DNA of 64,000 bases from Ligilactobacillus animalis KCTC 3501 = DSM 20602 (GTDB taxonomy: Bacteria > Bacillota > Bacilli > Lactobacillales > Lactobacillaceae): positions 1 through 64,000 of the forward strand of contig NZ_AYYW01000032.1 in NCBI RefSeq assembly GCF_001434535.1. Reading direction: 5' to 3'. Below are positions 27,089 to 36,883 of the stretch, piece after piece. The notes beneath the pieces are model-generated. The model saw only the letters and a list, made by a program, of their open reading frames with translations. It did not search any database and was not told where the DNA came from. Position 1 is the stretch's first letter, and each line of letters starts with the position of its first letter. A program made the translations under genes and the position numbers.

Positions 27089-28399
27089 TTATTCAACAAA
27101 TTCAAATGTAAAGTTGCCAATTCTTACAAGATCACCGTTCTTAGCTCCACGCTCACGCAAGGCATCATCAACGCCCATTCCACGCAATTGACGAGCAAAA
27201 CGCATCATGCTTTCTTCGTGATCTAGGTTCGTCATCTTGAAGAGTTTTTCTAACTTAGCACCACCAAGGACCCAAGTTGCATCTGCATCACGTGTAAGTG
27301 TAAATGGTGCTTCTGCTGCTTGTTCCTCGAACTCATAGACTTTAGCCTGTTCACCTTGAAGTTTTTCAGCTTTAGTCTCAAAGGCTGGCGTTTCAGCCAA
27401 TAATTTAGCAGTCTTGTGTAATAATTCATCTAAACCTTGGTGTGTCAAAGAAGAGATGGCTAACACTTCTGGTTTAGTCGCTAAAGTATCATCTTTAGCA
27501 AGTTGTTCTTTAAATTTAGCCAAATTTTCAGCGGAATCTGGCATATCCATCTTAGATGCAACTACGATCTGTGGTCGTTCTAACAAAGCTGGATCATATT
27601 TCTTTAATTCAGCGTTGATCTTTTGATAATCTTCAAAAGGATCACGACCTTCAGTGCCAGACATATCGACCAAATGCAAGATCACTCTTGTCCGCTCAAC
27701 GTGACGTAAAAATTGGATCCCTAAACCAACACCTTGGGAAGCCCCTTCGATCAACCCTGGCAAGTCAGCCATGACGAAATCTTGACCATCATCCAAGCGT
27801 ACCATCCCTAAGTTTGGTACAAGTGTTGTAAAGTGATAGTCAGCGATCTTAGGTTTAGCACTCGTTACGACTGAAAGTAAGGTCGATTTACCAACTGATG
27901 GGAACCCGACTAGACCGACATCCGCTAAAACTTTAAGTTCGAGCTTTAAATTCCGTTCGATCCCTGGTTCACCATTTTCAGCGATCTCAGGGGCTGGATT
28001 CTTAGCTGAAGCAAAATGAATATTGCCACGGCCACCGCGACCACCTTTGGCTACGACTAACTCGGCTCCGTTTTCGACTAGATCGCCTAAGATCTCACCC
28101 GTATCAGCATCCGTTACGGTCGTACCTTGTGGAACTGCAATATATAAGTCTTTTGCTCCACGGCCATACATCCCTTTGATCATTCCATTTTGGCCAGGTT
28201 TAGCCTTAAAAATACGGTGATAACGAAAATCCATCAAAGTCCGTAAACCTTCATCGACTTTCAAGATGACACTGCCACCTTTACCACCATCTCCTCCAGC
28301 CGGTCCCCCATTAGGAACATATTTTTCGCGCCGGAAAGCCACGGCACCGTCGCCACCTTTACCGGCTTTGACTTGAATTTTAACTTGATCTACAAACAT
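27089..28399 (-). CDS. obgE: GTPase Obg/CgtA
   Basis: Obg (436 residues) is a GTPase for 50S ribosome assembly and stress signalling. The glycine-rich Obg fold spans residues 1-158 ([30 protein letters not shown]). The G domain (about 159-335) has GFPSVGKST, the DLPGLIEGA switch and ASKMDMPD. The C-terminal OCT domain covers about 355-430. AGAAGGG precedes the ATG. It appears to lead a two-gene unit with the OatA-like gene. Confidence 0.97.
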   Translation of the reverse strand: MFVDQVKIQVKAGKGGDGAVAFRREKYVPNGGPAGGDGGKGGSVILKVDEGLRTLMDFRYHRIFKAKPGQNGMIKGMYGRGAKDLYIAVPQGTTVTDADTGEILGDLVENGAELVVAKGGRGGRGNIHFASAKNPAPEIAENGEPGIERNLKLELKVLADVGLVGFPSVGKSTLLSVVTSAKPKIADYHFTTLVPNLGMVRLDDGQDFVMADLPGLIEGASQGVGLGIQFLRHVERTRVILHLVDMSGTEGRDPFEDYQKINAELKKYDPALLERPQIVVASKMDMPDSAENLAKFKEQLAKDDTLATKPEVLAISSLTHQGLDELLHKTAKLLAETPAFETKAEKLQGEQAKVYEFEEQAAEAPFTLTRDADATWVLGGAKLEKLFKMTNLDHEESMMRFARQLRGMGVDDALRERGAKNGDLVRIGNFTFEFVE

Positions 28400-28560
28400 T
28401 TATTTCACCCTTCTAAATAATCCGACAACATCTGCTGTCCGGGATGTTTCTATATAATCTCTAATTATTATTCAATATTACCTAAAAAATTTTCAAAATA
28501 TTGTAACACTAAGCACAAGTATAACAGTTTCACGCCTCATTCTTCAACCAAGAATAGCAC

Positions 28561-30333
28561 TTAATTATCTAAACTTAGCTTGATAGTTTGGGCGACCTTT
28601 TTAGAGATCCCTAAAGCTTGGAGCTCTTCCAATGAAGCTTGCGCGATCTTCTTTAAAGAGCCATAATTACGTAAAAGTTTGATCCGTGTTTTTGGTCCCA
28701 CACCCGGGATCCGTTCAAGCTTGAATGAAAGCGAATTTTTTGATCTAACTTGCCGATGAAACGTCACCGCAAATCGGTGAACTTCATCTTGGATCCTCTG
28801 CAACAGATAAAAGCCCTCGCTCTTAGGATCTAGTCCGATCCGTTCGCCATCTTGGCGCAAAAGATCGGCCGTCTTGTGGTGCTCATTTTTTACCATTCCA
28901 GCTACCGGGATCGTCAACCCTAACTGATTATGCAAGACATCGACCGCTGCTTGAACTTGGATCTCTGCCCCGTCCATCAAGATCAAATCAGGTAATGGCT
29001 TTTTTTCTTTCAATAACCGACTATAGCGCCGATAGATGACTTCACGTGTGCTAGCCGCTTCATCCGCATGATCGACTGTTTGCAATTTGTATTTACGATA
29101 ATCATTTTTCTCTGGTTGCCCATCCACAAAACAAACCATCGCGGAAACAAGGTCTGACCCCTGTGTATGCGAATGATCAAAGGCTTCGATCCGATGACCC
29201 ACTGGTAGACCTAAGGCATCAGTGATCTCTTTCATTGCTCCAGTCGTTTTACGATCATCTAATTCTAGTAAACGAAACTTTTCTTCTAAAACTAGCTGAG
29301 CATTTTGGCTGGCCAGATCAAGCAATTCTCTTTTAGCCCCACGTTTTGGCGTCCTAACTGGTGTTTGTAAAATATCAGCTAAGATCTCCTTATCGATCGT
29401 TTCAGGAACCAAGATCTCTTTAGGCAAGATCCGATTTTTTTGGTTATAAAACTGTAAAATAAATGAAGCTAATTCAGCCTCAGGGGTATCGATACATGGG
29501 AAAAGGCGTTTTTCTCGTTTCATCAACCGCGCTTGGCGAATGAAGAAAACTTGGATAGAGATCCACCCCTTATCCATATAAAAGCCGAACAGATCACGCG
29601 GCGTATTGTCATTAGAAATGATCTTTTGACGTTCGACTGTCATCTCAACATAACGGATCTGATCTCTGATCTCACCGGCACGCTCATATTCGAGTTGTTC
29701 TGCAGCTTGTTGCATTTTTGTGGTCAATTTGCGCTTGATCCCACCTACATTACCACTCAAAAAAGACTTGATCTTTTTGATGTTTTTTTCATACTCAGCT
29801 GGATCGACTTTTTTAAAGCACGCGCCTAAACATTGGCCCATATGATAGTACAGGCAAGGTCGCTTTTGATAACCATTGCAACGCCTTAAAGGATACACCT
29901 TTTGCAATAACTGTAATGTTTCTTGCGCAGCGTAAACATTGGGATAAGGACCAAAATAATAGCCCCCATCTTTTTTGACTTGACTAACGATCTTTATCAC
30001 GGGGTCTTTTTCGTTAGTGATCTTGATATACGGGTAACCCGTCCCCCGTTTCAACTTGATATTGTAATGAGGTGTATACTTTTGGATCAGCGTTATTTCT
30101 AGCAAGAACGCTTCTTTGTCTGTTGATGTGATGATCGTTTCAAAATCATAGATCTCAGAGACCAACTTAGCCGTTTTACCTTCATGACTACTTTTGAAGT
30201 AAGACCTGACCCGGTTCTTCAAATTCTTGGCCTTACCCACATAGATGATCTTGCTATTGATATCTTTCATCAGATAGCATCCGGGAAGATCAGGTAACAA
30301 TTTTAATTTGTTTTCAATATGTTCTGATGCCAT
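28561..30333 (-). CDS. uvrC: UvrABC system protein C
   Basis: UvrC (590 residues) makes both incisions in nucleotide excision repair. The N-terminal GIY-YIG nuclease (about 13-90; LPGCYLMKD, IIYVGKAKNLKNRVRSYF) is followed by the four-Cys region (RRCNGYQKRPCLYYHMGQCLG in part), a UVR motif (about 200-235) and the RNase H-like second nuclease (AFDHSHTQG, LILMDGAE). Helix-hairpin-helix motifs (IPGVGPKTRIKLL) end it. All are intact. No LexA box is obvious upstream. Confidence 0.97.
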   Translation of the reverse strand: MASEHIENKLKLLPDLPGCYLMKDINSKIIYVGKAKNLKNRVRSYFKSSHEGKTAKLVSEIYDFETIITSTDKEAFLLEITLIQKYTPHYNIKLKRGTGYPYIKITNEKDPVIKIVSQVKKDGGYYFGPYPNVYAAQETLQLLQKVYPLRRCNGYQKRPCLYYHMGQCLGACFKKVDPAEYEKNIKKIKSFLSGNVGGIKRKLTTKMQQAAEQLEYERAGEIRDQIRYVEMTVERQKIISNDNTPRDLFGFYMDKGWISIQVFFIRQARLMKREKRLFPCIDTPEAELASFILQFYNQKNRILPKEILVPETIDKEILADILQTPVRTPKRGAKRELLDLASQNAQLVLEEKFRLLELDDRKTTGAMKEITDALGLPVGHRIEAFDHSHTQGSDLVSAMVCFVDGQPEKNDYRKYKLQTVDHADEAASTREVIYRRYSRLLKEKKPLPDLILMDGAEIQVQAAVDVLHNQLGLTIPVAGMVKNEHHKTADLLRQDGERIGLDPKSEGFYLLQRIQDEVHRFAVTFHRQVRSKNSLSFKLERIPGVGPKTRIKLLRNYGSLKKIAQASLEELQALGISKKVAQTIKLSLDN

Positions 30334-30401
30334 CTCACTTTTCCTTTCGCTACTTCCTCTATATTAATTATACAGCAAAAATTAGTTTTACAATACGTAA
30401 A

Positions 30402-30433
30402 AATACGCTTGCCATCAAAATGACAAGCGTATT
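30402..30433 (-). terminator. Terminator after the ABC transporter unit
   Basis: AATACGCTTG and CAAGCGTATT form a 10-bp stem with a 12-nt loop; T-rich on the minus strand. Confidence 0.8.
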
Positions 30434-30448
30434 CCCTGATCATTTATT

Positions 30449-31183
30449 TTATAAAACTTTGGCTAAGAAATCTTTGGCACGAGCAGATTTTGGATGTTCA
30501 AAGATCTCTTCTGGACTACCGATCTCTTGGACATAGCCATCTGCCATGAACCAAACTTCATCAGCTACCTCACGCGCAAAGCCCATTTCATGTGTGACCA
30601 CGACCATCGTCATCCCACTATCAGCTAGATCTTGCATAACTTTCAAAACTTCGCCGACCATTTCAGGGTCTAACGCACTAGTTGGTTCATCAAATAAAAT
30701 AACTTCCGGATCCATCGCTAAAGCACGGGCGATCGCTACCCGTTGCTTTTGGCCCCCAGATAGACTATCCGGGAATTGATCGGCTTTATCTAAAAGCCCG
30801 ACTTTATCAAGTAGTTCCTTACCGCGTTCTGTGGCGGTCTTTTCATCGACATTTTTGACCTTCATCGGTGCTAACTTGATATTTTCTAAAACGCTCATAT
30901 TAGGGAAAAGATTGAAGCCTTGAAAGACCATCCCCATCTTTTCACGTAAAACATTTAGTTGTTTTTCAGAAATATGCGCTAGATCTTGACCATCAAAAAT
31001 GATCTTGCCACTCGTTGGTTTTTCTAAAACATTTAAGCAACGTAAAAATGTACTCTTACCTGAGCCAGAAGGTCCGATCACACAAATAACTTGACCCTTA
31101 TTCACTGTCTCGGTGATATCTTTTAAAACTTCATTTTTACCGTAATTTTTCTTCAAGTTTTTGATCTCGATCATCTTATCCAT
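30449..31183 (-). CDS. glnQ: Amino-acid ABC transporter ATP-binding protein (GlnQ type)
   Basis: This 244-residue ATPase powers polar amino-acid uptake. It has Walker [10 protein letters not shown] (about 37-45), Q-loop [11 protein letters not shown], signature LSGGQKQR and Walker [14 protein letters not shown], with the H-loop [12 protein letters not shown]. The sequence is of the polar amino-acid (PAAT) class, most like glutamine/glutamate systems. Its start overlaps the upstream permease gene by 8 bp, with AAAGGAAG in place. Substrate assignment is by family and gene pairing only. Confidence 0.93.
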   Translation of the reverse strand: MDKMIEIKNLKKNYGKNEVLKDITETVNKGQVICVIGPSGSGKSTFLRCLNVLEKPTSGKIIFDGQDLAHISEKQLNVLREKMGMVFQGFNLFPNMSVLENIKLAPMKVKNVDEKTATERGKELLDKVGLLDKADQFPDSLSGGQKQRVAIARALAMDPEVILFDEPTSALDPEMVGEVLKVMQDLADSGMTMVVVTHEMGFAREVADEVWFMADGYVQEIGSPEEIFEHPKSARAKDFLAKVL

Positions 31184-32645
31184 GGTTTAACTTCCTTTCA
31201 AACAAGTTGAGTAATTTCGACAAACTAAATGTCATGATAAAGTAGATCACCATTGCGATGAACAGTGGCATGACACCCTTATATGTCGCAGATTGTACTA
31301 ATTGTGTTTGATACATCAGATCGCCGACACCGATGATCGAGACGATCGAACTTTCCTTGATCAATGTCACAAATTCATTACCTAAAGCTGGCCAAATATT
31401 TTTCAATGCTTGTGGAATAACAACATAACGGTACGTATCTTTTTGTGTCATCCCTAACGAACGAGCTGCCTCGGTTTGACCGGCTGGAATAGATTCGATC
31501 CCCGATCTAATAACTTCAGCAATGTAAGCCGCTGAATTCAAGGCAGTCGCAATGATCCCGGCTACCAAAGCTGGTAAGGATTGGATCACCGCACCGACAC
31601 CAAAGTAGACAAACATCACTTGGACCATCAACGGTGTGCCCCGGATAAACTCGATATAGCAAACTGCAATGCTATGCAACAACTTGTTCTCAGATAGACG
31701 CATCAAGGAGAGCAATGTCCCTAAGATAAAACCAAAGAAGACCGCTGTGACCGTGATGATCAAAGTATATTCGATCCCTTTAGCAAAATATGTCCAATAG
31801 CTCATCATGGTATTATTTTTGGTAGTCGTTTCCATGTATTTAGCCGCTTCAGGCACATACTTTATATCAAGTAAATTTTGTTTTTTGATCTGAGCCAATG
31901 TCTTATTTGCTGCAGCAACTAGAGCAGGCGAATTTTTTCTAAATGCGATCGCTGAACCGGTTTGATCAGAACTGACAGAAAAGCCTGGATCAAAGGCTAA
32001 TAGTTGACTATTGTTAGCCACATATGCTTTAGCTGTTGGTTCTTCCATGGCGATCCCGCTAACTTTGCCTGATTGTAGCGCTAAGACTAAGTTATTCAAC
32101 TTCGAAAGTCCTTTGACAGTCGTACCAGGCATCTGATCTTTGACTAAATTATATTGCAATGATCCATTTTGAGCCCCAACTGTTTGTCCCTTAAAATCTG
32201 CTAAACTCTTGTATTTGCTAGCATCTTTTTTGTTGATGACCATGTATTGTTTACCCGAATAATAGATATCGGAAAAATCAACACTTTCTTTTCTTTCAGG
32301 CGTCGGGTTCATTGCCGAGATGATCGCATCGACCTTATTTGTTTCCAAAGCCACTAAGAGCGAATCAAATGACATATTTTTGATCTCAAGTTTTACACCG
32401 AGATCTTTTGCCAATTTTTTAGCGATCTCAATATCGATCCCAACATACTCTGTTTTACCATCAACTTTAGCTGTAAATTCATATGGTGGATAATCGGCGC
32501 TTAAACCGACTACCAATTTTCCACTTTTTTTGATATCTTCCAAAGAAGTATCCGTTTGGTCAGCTTTGACAGTTAAATTACTAAGTGGTAAAAAAACCGC
32601 AAACATCATGACCAGCATTAAAATAAATTGCTTGAGTTTATTCAT
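31176..32645 (-). CDS. glnP: Fused substrate-binding protein and permease (GlnP type)
   Basis: This 489-residue protein fuses a periplasmic-binding-type receptor with its permease, an architecture known for Gram-positive GlnP transporters. A signal segment (about residues 1-28) precedes one SBP domain (about 35-275; [20 protein letters not shown]-like substrate loop). The permease domain (about 285-489) has about 5 helices and the EAA motif [21 protein letters not shown]. lactis GlnP carries two receptor domains; here I see one. The ATG at 32645 is chosen because GGAG lies 9-10 nt upstream. Likely substrate is glutamine, glutamate or a related amino acid. Confidence 0.93.
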   Translation of the reverse strand: MNKLKQFILMLVMMFAVFLPLSNLTVKADQTDTSLEDIKKSGKLVVGLSADYPPYEFTAKVDGKTEYVGIDIEIAKKLAKDLGVKLEIKNMSFDSLLVALETNKVDAIISAMNPTPERKESVDFSDIYYSGKQYMVINKKDASKYKSLADFKGQTVGAQNGSLQYNLVKDQMPGTTVKGLSKLNNLVLALQSGKVSGIAMEEPTAKAYVANNSQLLAFDPGFSVSSDQTGSAIAFRKNSPALVAAANKTLAQIKKQNLLDIKYVPEAAKYMETTTKNNTMMSYWTYFAKGIEYTLIITVTAVFFGFILGTLLSLMRLSENKLLHSIAVCYIEFIRGTPLMVQVMFVYFGVGAVIQSLPALVAGIIATALNSAAYIAEVIRSGIESIPAGQTEAARSLGMTQKDTYRYVVIPQALKNIWPALGNEFVTLIKESSIVSIIGVGDLMYQTQLVQSATYKGVMPLFIAMVIYFIMTFSLSKLLNLFERKLNHG

Positions 32646-32723
32646 TTCCAATAGCTCCTTTTTTAAATTTGTGTGTCGCACCACTTGGCTTGACTCCCAC
32701 TTCTTATTTTTTAATTTATAGGT

Positions 32724-32752
32724 ATTATACCCCTATAAGATTATTTATGCAA
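32724..32752 (-). promoter_or_regulatory. Promoter of the amino-acid transporter unit
   Basis: TTGCAT (-35, 32747-32752) and TATAAT (-10, 32724-32729) on the minus strand are 17 nt apart. The -10 lies inside the inverted repeat TATAGG...CCTATA (32717-32737), a possible operator. No GlnR box is visible. Confidence 0.8.
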
Positions 32753-32865
32753 TAAATAATCGAAAAAAGTTGTTTTTATACAAAAATTATTGAATATATC
32801 TAATTTGAAATCTAGGCAAAGACCTGTTATCCTTGGGATAAACAAGTTAAAGCAAGGTGATATTC

Positions 32866-33003
32866 ATGGGTCTTAAGATCAATCAAACCAATAAACTCGA
32901 AGATCTCTTCAGTAAATTTGCGATCGAGCCGGAAAAAAAGGCTAAGCGCGAAGAAAAAGAAAGTACCGATCCTAAAAAAGAAGATAAGGATAAGAAAAAA
33001 TAA
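32866..33003 (+). CDS. Small charged protein (45 residues)
   Basis: ATG at 32866 has AAGGTGA about 8 nt upstream. The first 20 residues (MGLKINQTNKLEDLFSKFAI) form an amphipathic helix; the rest is almost all Lys, Glu and Asp. The opening is reminiscent of the small SPJ_0845-type family of streptococci and lactobacilli, whose function is unknown, but I offer that only as a possibility. The gene is alone on the plus strand and ends in a perfect 15-bp hairpin. Coding is supported by the ribosome site, the start and the matching terminator. Confidence 0.7.
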   Translation: MGLKINQTNKLEDLFSKFAIEPEKKAKREEKESTDPKKEDKDKKK

Positions 33004-33044
33004 TGAGAATGCCAGGAACGAAAACTTCACTGGCATTCTCATTA
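33001..33044. terminator. Perfect 15-bp hairpin between convergent genes
   Basis: TAATGAGAATGCCAG and CTGGCATTCTCATTA are exact inverted copies. The left arm includes the stop codon of the small plus-strand gene. The T-run is weak, so it may also stabilise the 3' ends. Confidence 0.75.
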
Positions 33045-33053
33045 TTTGTATCA

Positions 33054-33353
33054 TTATGCATTCGGAGTGAATCCATTTGGATAACGGCGATTCAACGTAT
33101 CGATGTTCTTTTGTGCGACCTCATCAAAAGGAATATCTGCCCATTGTGCGATCTGAGATAGATACCACAAAACATCTCCCATCTCAGCCACTAATTTTTC
33201 ACGGTCAAGATCTTTACCCTTAAATGTATAATCTTTCACAAGATCGATCAACTGTCCACTCTCACCAGCTAAGCCCAAGGCACAATTGGTCAAAACCTGT
33301 TCATTTCCATATAAAGTACGATTTGCTGCTACTTGGTATTCATTAAATTCCAT
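33054..33353 (-). CDS. MazG-like nucleotide pyrophosphohydrolase
   Basis: This 99-residue all-helical protein has the MazG metal-binding pattern: GLAGESGQLIDLVKD (the E..E region) and EMGDVLWYLSQIA (the E..D region). Such enzymes hydrolyse (d)NTPs to monophosphates and clean the nucleotide pool. The length fits the single-domain MazG-like group. Its ATG follows the engB stop directly (TAGATG), so the two are coupled. The exact substrate is unknown. Confidence 0.88.
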   Translation of the reverse strand: MEFNEYQVAANRTLYGNEQVLTNCALGLAGESGQLIDLVKDYTFKGKDLDREKLVAEMGDVLWYLSQIAQWADIPFDEVAQKNIDTLNRRYPNGFTPNA

Positions 33354-33947
33354 CTATTCAGCCCCCATTGTATGTGCATCGATCCATTCCCAGATCTGTT
33401 CTTTACCTGTTTTAGTAACTGCTGAAAATAAAATGACTTTATCTTCTTTACGTAAGCGCAACTTTTTGCGAATGATGCTTTCACTCTTATTCCACTTACC
33501 ACGAGCGATTTTATCGATCTTAGTTCCAACGACTAAGATCGGCAAGTTGTAGTAATGTAAAAATTCGATCATCTGACAATCAAGCTCGGTCGGTTCGTGA
33601 CGAGCATCGACTAATGAGATAACTCCCCGCAATTCTTGCCGTGTTTCAAAATATGTCTCGATCATTTTCCCCCATTTTTCACGATCTTTTTTTGAAACTT
33701 TTGCATAACCATAACCTGGCACATCGACAAAATATAGCTCATCTTCAATATTATAAAAGTTCAAAGTCTGTGTCTTACCTGGTTGACTGGATGTCCGGGC
33801 GTAATTTTTACGATTGATCAAGGTGTTGATCAGTGACGATTTTCCCACATTGGAACGCCCTGATAAGGCGATCTCAGGATACCCTTCTGCTGGATACTGT
33901 TCTGGGCGGACTGCACTGATCGTTAGCTCAACATTATGTACGTCCAT
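33354..33947 (-). CDS. engB: Ribosome biogenesis GTPase EngB/YsxC
   Basis: EngB (197 residues) is a small GTPase for late 50S assembly. It shows [12 protein letters not shown] (G1, about 31-42), [13 protein letters not shown] (G2), DVPGYG (G3) and VGTKIDKI (G4). In many lactobacilli it follows clpX, but here clpX is 26 kb away and engB instead precedes a MazG-like gene. The start follows the conserved N-terminus with Val-Glu-Leu and no N-terminal extension. Confidence 0.96.
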   Translation of the reverse strand: MDVHNVELTISAVRPEQYPAEGYPEIALSGRSNVGKSSLINTLINRKNYARTSSQPGKTQTLNFYNIEDELYFVDVPGYGYAKVSKKDREKWGKMIETYFETRQELRGVISLVDARHEPTELDCQMIEFLHYYNLPILVVGTKIDKIARGKWNKSESIIRKKLRLRKEDKVILFSAVTKTGKEQIWEWIDAHTMGAE

Positions 33948-34017
33948 ATAAATCTGCTACCTCCGTTAAATTCATTTATGTCTAATTCTATCACAAAATC
34001 TACAACTACGTGTACTT

Positions 34018-34054
34018 AAAAAGAAACGCCCCATGATCCGCAGATCTGGGGCGT
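34018..34054 (-). terminator. Terminator after rpmF
   Basis: ACGCCCC and GGGGCGT arms with an inner GATC...GATC pairing are followed by TTTCTTTTT on the minus strand. Confidence 0.87.
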
Positions 34055-34107
34055 GAACTTTGAGAAAAAATGACAGGGCCATGGTCCCATATCATCATTT
34101 AACAAAA

Positions 34108-34284
34108 TTATTTTGTTTTTACAACTTCTTTGTCACCGTAGAAACCGCAAGCTGGGCAAACGTGGTGTGACTTTCTCAATTCACCACAGTTAGGGCAAGC
34201 GCTCATGCCAGGTACTGACAATTTGTAGTGTGTACGACGTAATCTCTTACGTGTTTTAGATGTTTTACGTGCTGGTACAGCCAT
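34108..34284 (-). CDS. rpmF: 50S ribosomal protein L32
   Basis: L32 (58 residues) reads [20 protein letters not shown] then a zinc ribbon with CPNC (about 30-33) and CPAC (about 43-46), so this is the zinc-containing four-Cys form. AGGAGG sits in front of the ATG. It follows the yceD-type gene, the usual yceD-rpmF pair of bacteria. A terminator lies about 50 bp downstream. Confidence 0.98.
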   Translation of the reverse strand: MAVPARKTSKTRKRLRRTHYKLSVPGMSACPNCGELRKSHHVCPACGFYGDKEVVKTK

Positions 34285-34358
34285 CGAGAAACACCTCCTT
34301 CAAAATTTTAAAAATATCCAACAAAAAGAATTTTACTTGTTATTCACCACTTTTGCAA

Positions 34359-34907
34359 CTAATCTTTAGAATTTTCGAAAAAATCCTTGAGTTTAGCCAA
34401 TCGCGGATCAACACCATCTTCATCTTTTTGCATTTTCTTTAACTCACCTTCACTGACAACGTTCCAATCGCCACCATTAGGCATTGTCGCATCATCTTGT
34501 TGTTCGGCTTTCGTTAAAACCTGCATCGGAATTTGTAACAAAATATTGTCTTCGATCACACTGTTGAGATCTAAGATGTCATTTTCTAAAACGATCACAA
34601 CATCTGTATCCTCAAACCGTGAAAGATCACGCTCATGGTGACTGACATAATGTTCCGTAAATTCAAACTCTAAGTCGACTTCAGCTGGTTCAAGTGAACG
34701 CGTTGAAGGTAAAGTGACTGTCGTTTTAACTTTGGCATAGCCTAAGACGCCTAATTCATCAACTGAAAAGACACCCTTGACCAAAACCGGGGAAACATCC
34801 AGAATTTCTGGACGCCGTTTTTGCAAGGAAACTTTAAGTTCTAAAGTCTCTTCAAACATCAACGGCTCATCAGCAGTTTGGCGCAATTCATTTAATGACC
34901 ATTTCAT
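34359..34907 (-). CDS. yceD: YceD family (DUF177) protein
   Basis: This 182-residue acidic protein belongs to the YceD/DUF177 family, which is linked to 23S rRNA accumulation in other bacteria and plants and is almost always beside rpmF, as here. The N-terminal MKWSLNELRQ and the beta-rich middle (KTTVTLPSTRSLEPAEVDLEFEFTEHY) are typical. The C-terminal part is acidic and ends EDGVDPRLAKLKDFF, the conserved DPRLA..L motif. Function is inferred from the family and pairing. Confidence 0.92.
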   Translation of the reverse strand: MKWSLNELRQTADEPLMFEETLELKVSLQKRRPEILDVSPVLVKGVFSVDELGVLGYAKVKTTVTLPSTRSLEPAEVDLEFEFTEHYVSHHERDLSRFEDTDVVIVLENDILDLNSVIEDNILLQIPMQVLTKAEQQDDATMPNGGDWNVVSEGELKKMQKDEDGVDPRLAKLKDFFENSKD

Positions 34908-34986
34908 GCTATATTCCTCCTAATGCAACAAAATTGATTATACTTGCTTTAAAAAGCTTTGTCAATGCTTTTTCCTTGACACCTAT

Positions 34987-36132
34987 TTAAAAAATGCGTA
35001 TTGGCGCTCTTTTTAGATCCTGTTCCAGCTGATTTTGTAGCTGGTAAATTTTTCCGGCGCGATAATCGACCCGATAAGCTGCATTTTTATCATCTTTAGA
35101 AACTTTAGCAATTATCTGATGCGTACTTGTCTTTTTAGCTTGACTTAGTACCTGTTGGCCCTTGGCATTAAAGCCTAACAGGCGCATATATGGGACTTTA
35201 TTGTACTCTTTGACCTCAGCGGGGGTCAGTTCTAACAATAAGGTACAAGCCAAGCGCGACAAACGCGTATAGGTAAAACGCTTGGTCTTGACTGCTTTTA
35301 ACCACTGATCAAAATCAGCTGTGCTTGGTAATCGTTCCATCTGCTCTTTTAAGCGATATTCGATCCCCTCAGCCATTCCATAGATCTCACCTAAGCGTGC
35401 GGGTGTAGTTGACAGCAATTTATACTTTAAATATGGGAAAAAATCATCCCATGTCAGTAATCTTTGTGTTTTTAGTGTCGCTAACGTAGCTTCAGGGACA
35501 TAAGCACTCAGTTTCGCTAAATTTCCAGCTAAGTAGTGCTGCCTGATCGCAGTTGCACTGGCGATCGTCCCCGCTTTTAATTCTACTTCATGATAATTTG
35601 CATTTTTGCGCTGGATCGGATTCAAGCGCAAGGGCTCACCCAACTTTAAATTTGCTTTAGCATACGCTAGCCCTAAAAGATCATTGGGCTGATCGACATT
35701 ATGACCGATCTTAGCGGCAACTGCTTTTTGAAATGTTGCTGCATAAGATTCACTATACGTTTTAAAATCACCGTGTGCACTTTGAACTAAGCGCGCATAG
35801 TCAGCAAAATCATACTCCGCATGCTCGGCACCAAAAAATAGATCCGTCACGCCTAACGAGGCTAGGATCGAGACGCCATTAAAAGCAAAACGATCAGCTG
35901 GTTGAACACAGGCCAAGACAGGCATCTCGACCACAAGATCGGCTCCATTAGCTAAAGCTTGTTCAGCACGCGTCCACTTGTCAAAGCTAGCTGGTTCGCC
36001 CCGTTGCAAAAAATTTCCACTCATCGCTACTACTAATGGTGCATCAGGGAACTTTTTTTTGACCGCTTGTATCTGGTAAAGATGTCCATTATGAAATGGA
36101 TTATATTCAGCAATAATTCCCGCAACTGGCAT
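34987..36132 (-). CDS. tmcAL: tRNA(Met) cytidine acetate ligase TmcAL (YlbM)
   Basis: TmcAL (381 residues) makes N4-acetylcytidine at the wobble base of elongator tRNA-Met from acetate and ATP. The nucleotidyltransferase-like N-terminus has GIIAEYNPFHNGHLYQI (about 5-21) with the HNGH ATP-binding motif, then AMSGNFLQRGEPA and GADLVVEMP. The RKNANYHEVE part and helical C-terminus fit the family. It follows the yqeM-like methyltransferase by 15 bp, ending the yqeG-to-tmcAL run. Confidence 0.95.
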   Translation of the reverse strand: MPVAGIIAEYNPFHNGHLYQIQAVKKKFPDAPLVVAMSGNFLQRGEPASFDKWTRAEQALANGADLVVEMPVLACVQPADRFAFNGVSILASLGVTDLFFGAEHAEYDFADYARLVQSAHGDFKTYSESYAATFQKAVAAKIGHNVDQPNDLLGLAYAKANLKLGEPLRLNPIQRKNANYHEVELKAGTIASATAIRQHYLAGNLAKLSAYVPEATLATLKTQRLLTWDDFFPYLKYKLLSTTPARLGEIYGMAEGIEYRLKEQMERLPSTADFDQWLKAVKTKRFTYTRLSRLACTLLLELTPAEVKEYNKVPYMRLLGFNAKGQQVLSQAKKTSTHQIIAKVSKDDKNAAYRVDYRAGKIYQLQNQLEQDLKRAPIRIF

Positions 36133-36147
36133 TTTTTACCTCCCTAT

Positions 36148-36882
36148 TTACTTATGGCAACTAAAAAACCACCGCGTCGTTTCCGAAGTGAGGTCGCCCT
36201 TACCAAAATCAGCACTTACTGTGATATCCTTAAATCCTGCTTGAGTCAACAAACGCTGGTAGACCTCTAATTCATAAGTCCGTTCATGATGGATCTCACT
36301 TATTCTTTCATAACTCTCCAGCGCTTCATTCCAAACAAAAAAGGTCAATTCGTGGACCGCGCTATGTTCAAATTCGTCAGCAAAACTACTCCAGATAAAG
36401 GCTTGATCTTCAGCGGTATAATTATACATATAGCCGGGGTAGACCTCATCAGTTTGATAAGGTGTGATCACATCAAAAATAAATTTTCCATCATCTTCTA
36501 GATGTTGATAGACTTCTTTAAAAGCCTGAAGTACTTGAACTTCATCTTGTAAGTAGCAAAATGAGTCCGCAAAACAAGTTACCGCACTATACTGTCCCAG
36601 TTCACTCAAGTCGAGCATATTTCCCTGCATAAATGGGATCGCTAACTTGGCTTCTCTAGCATGCATTTCAGCTAAAGCGAGCATTTCTTCTGATAGATCA
36701 ACTCCTGAAACTTGATAACCATTTTGAGCTAACATGACCGCTAAACGGCCGGCACCACAGGCTAGATCCAGTATCTGTCCCGTAGTTTTGGGGAGCTCTT
36801 GCTCAACAAAATCTAACCATTGATCATACATCGTTGGTTCCATCAGCTCATCATAGAGCTTTGCAAAACTCGAGTAGATCAT
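36148..36882 (-). CDS. yqeM: Class I SAM-dependent methyltransferase (YqeM type)
   Basis: This 244-residue methyltransferase has SAM motif I ILDLACGAGRLAVMLA (about 40-55), an acidic strand end in VSGVDLSEEML and the motif GKFIFDVITPY. The ATG at 36882 is chosen because it follows the rsfS stop by one base and gives the usual MIYSSFAKLYDELM opening. YqeM proteins sit between rsfS and tmcAL in Firmicutes; their substrate is not established. The ribosome site is weak, fitting translational coupling to rsfS. Confidence 0.9.
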   Translation of the reverse strand: MIYSSFAKLYDELMEPTMYDQWLDFVEQELPKTTGQILDLACGAGRLAVMLAQNGYQVSGVDLSEEMLALAEMHAREAKLAIPFMQGNMLDLSELGQYSAVTCFADSFCYLQDEVQVLQAFKEVYQHLEDDGKFIFDVITPYQTDEVYPGYMYNYTAEDQAFIWSSFADEFEHSAVHELTFFVWNEALESYERISEIHHERTYELEVYQRLLTQAGFKDITVSADFGKGDLTSETTRWFFSCHK

Positions 36883-36883
36883 C

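Noticed and set aside
32827-33054. Minus-strand frame rich in Phe and Leu
   Set aside because: It is the reverse of the Lys/Glu-rich small gene at 32866-33003, which has a proper ribosome site.
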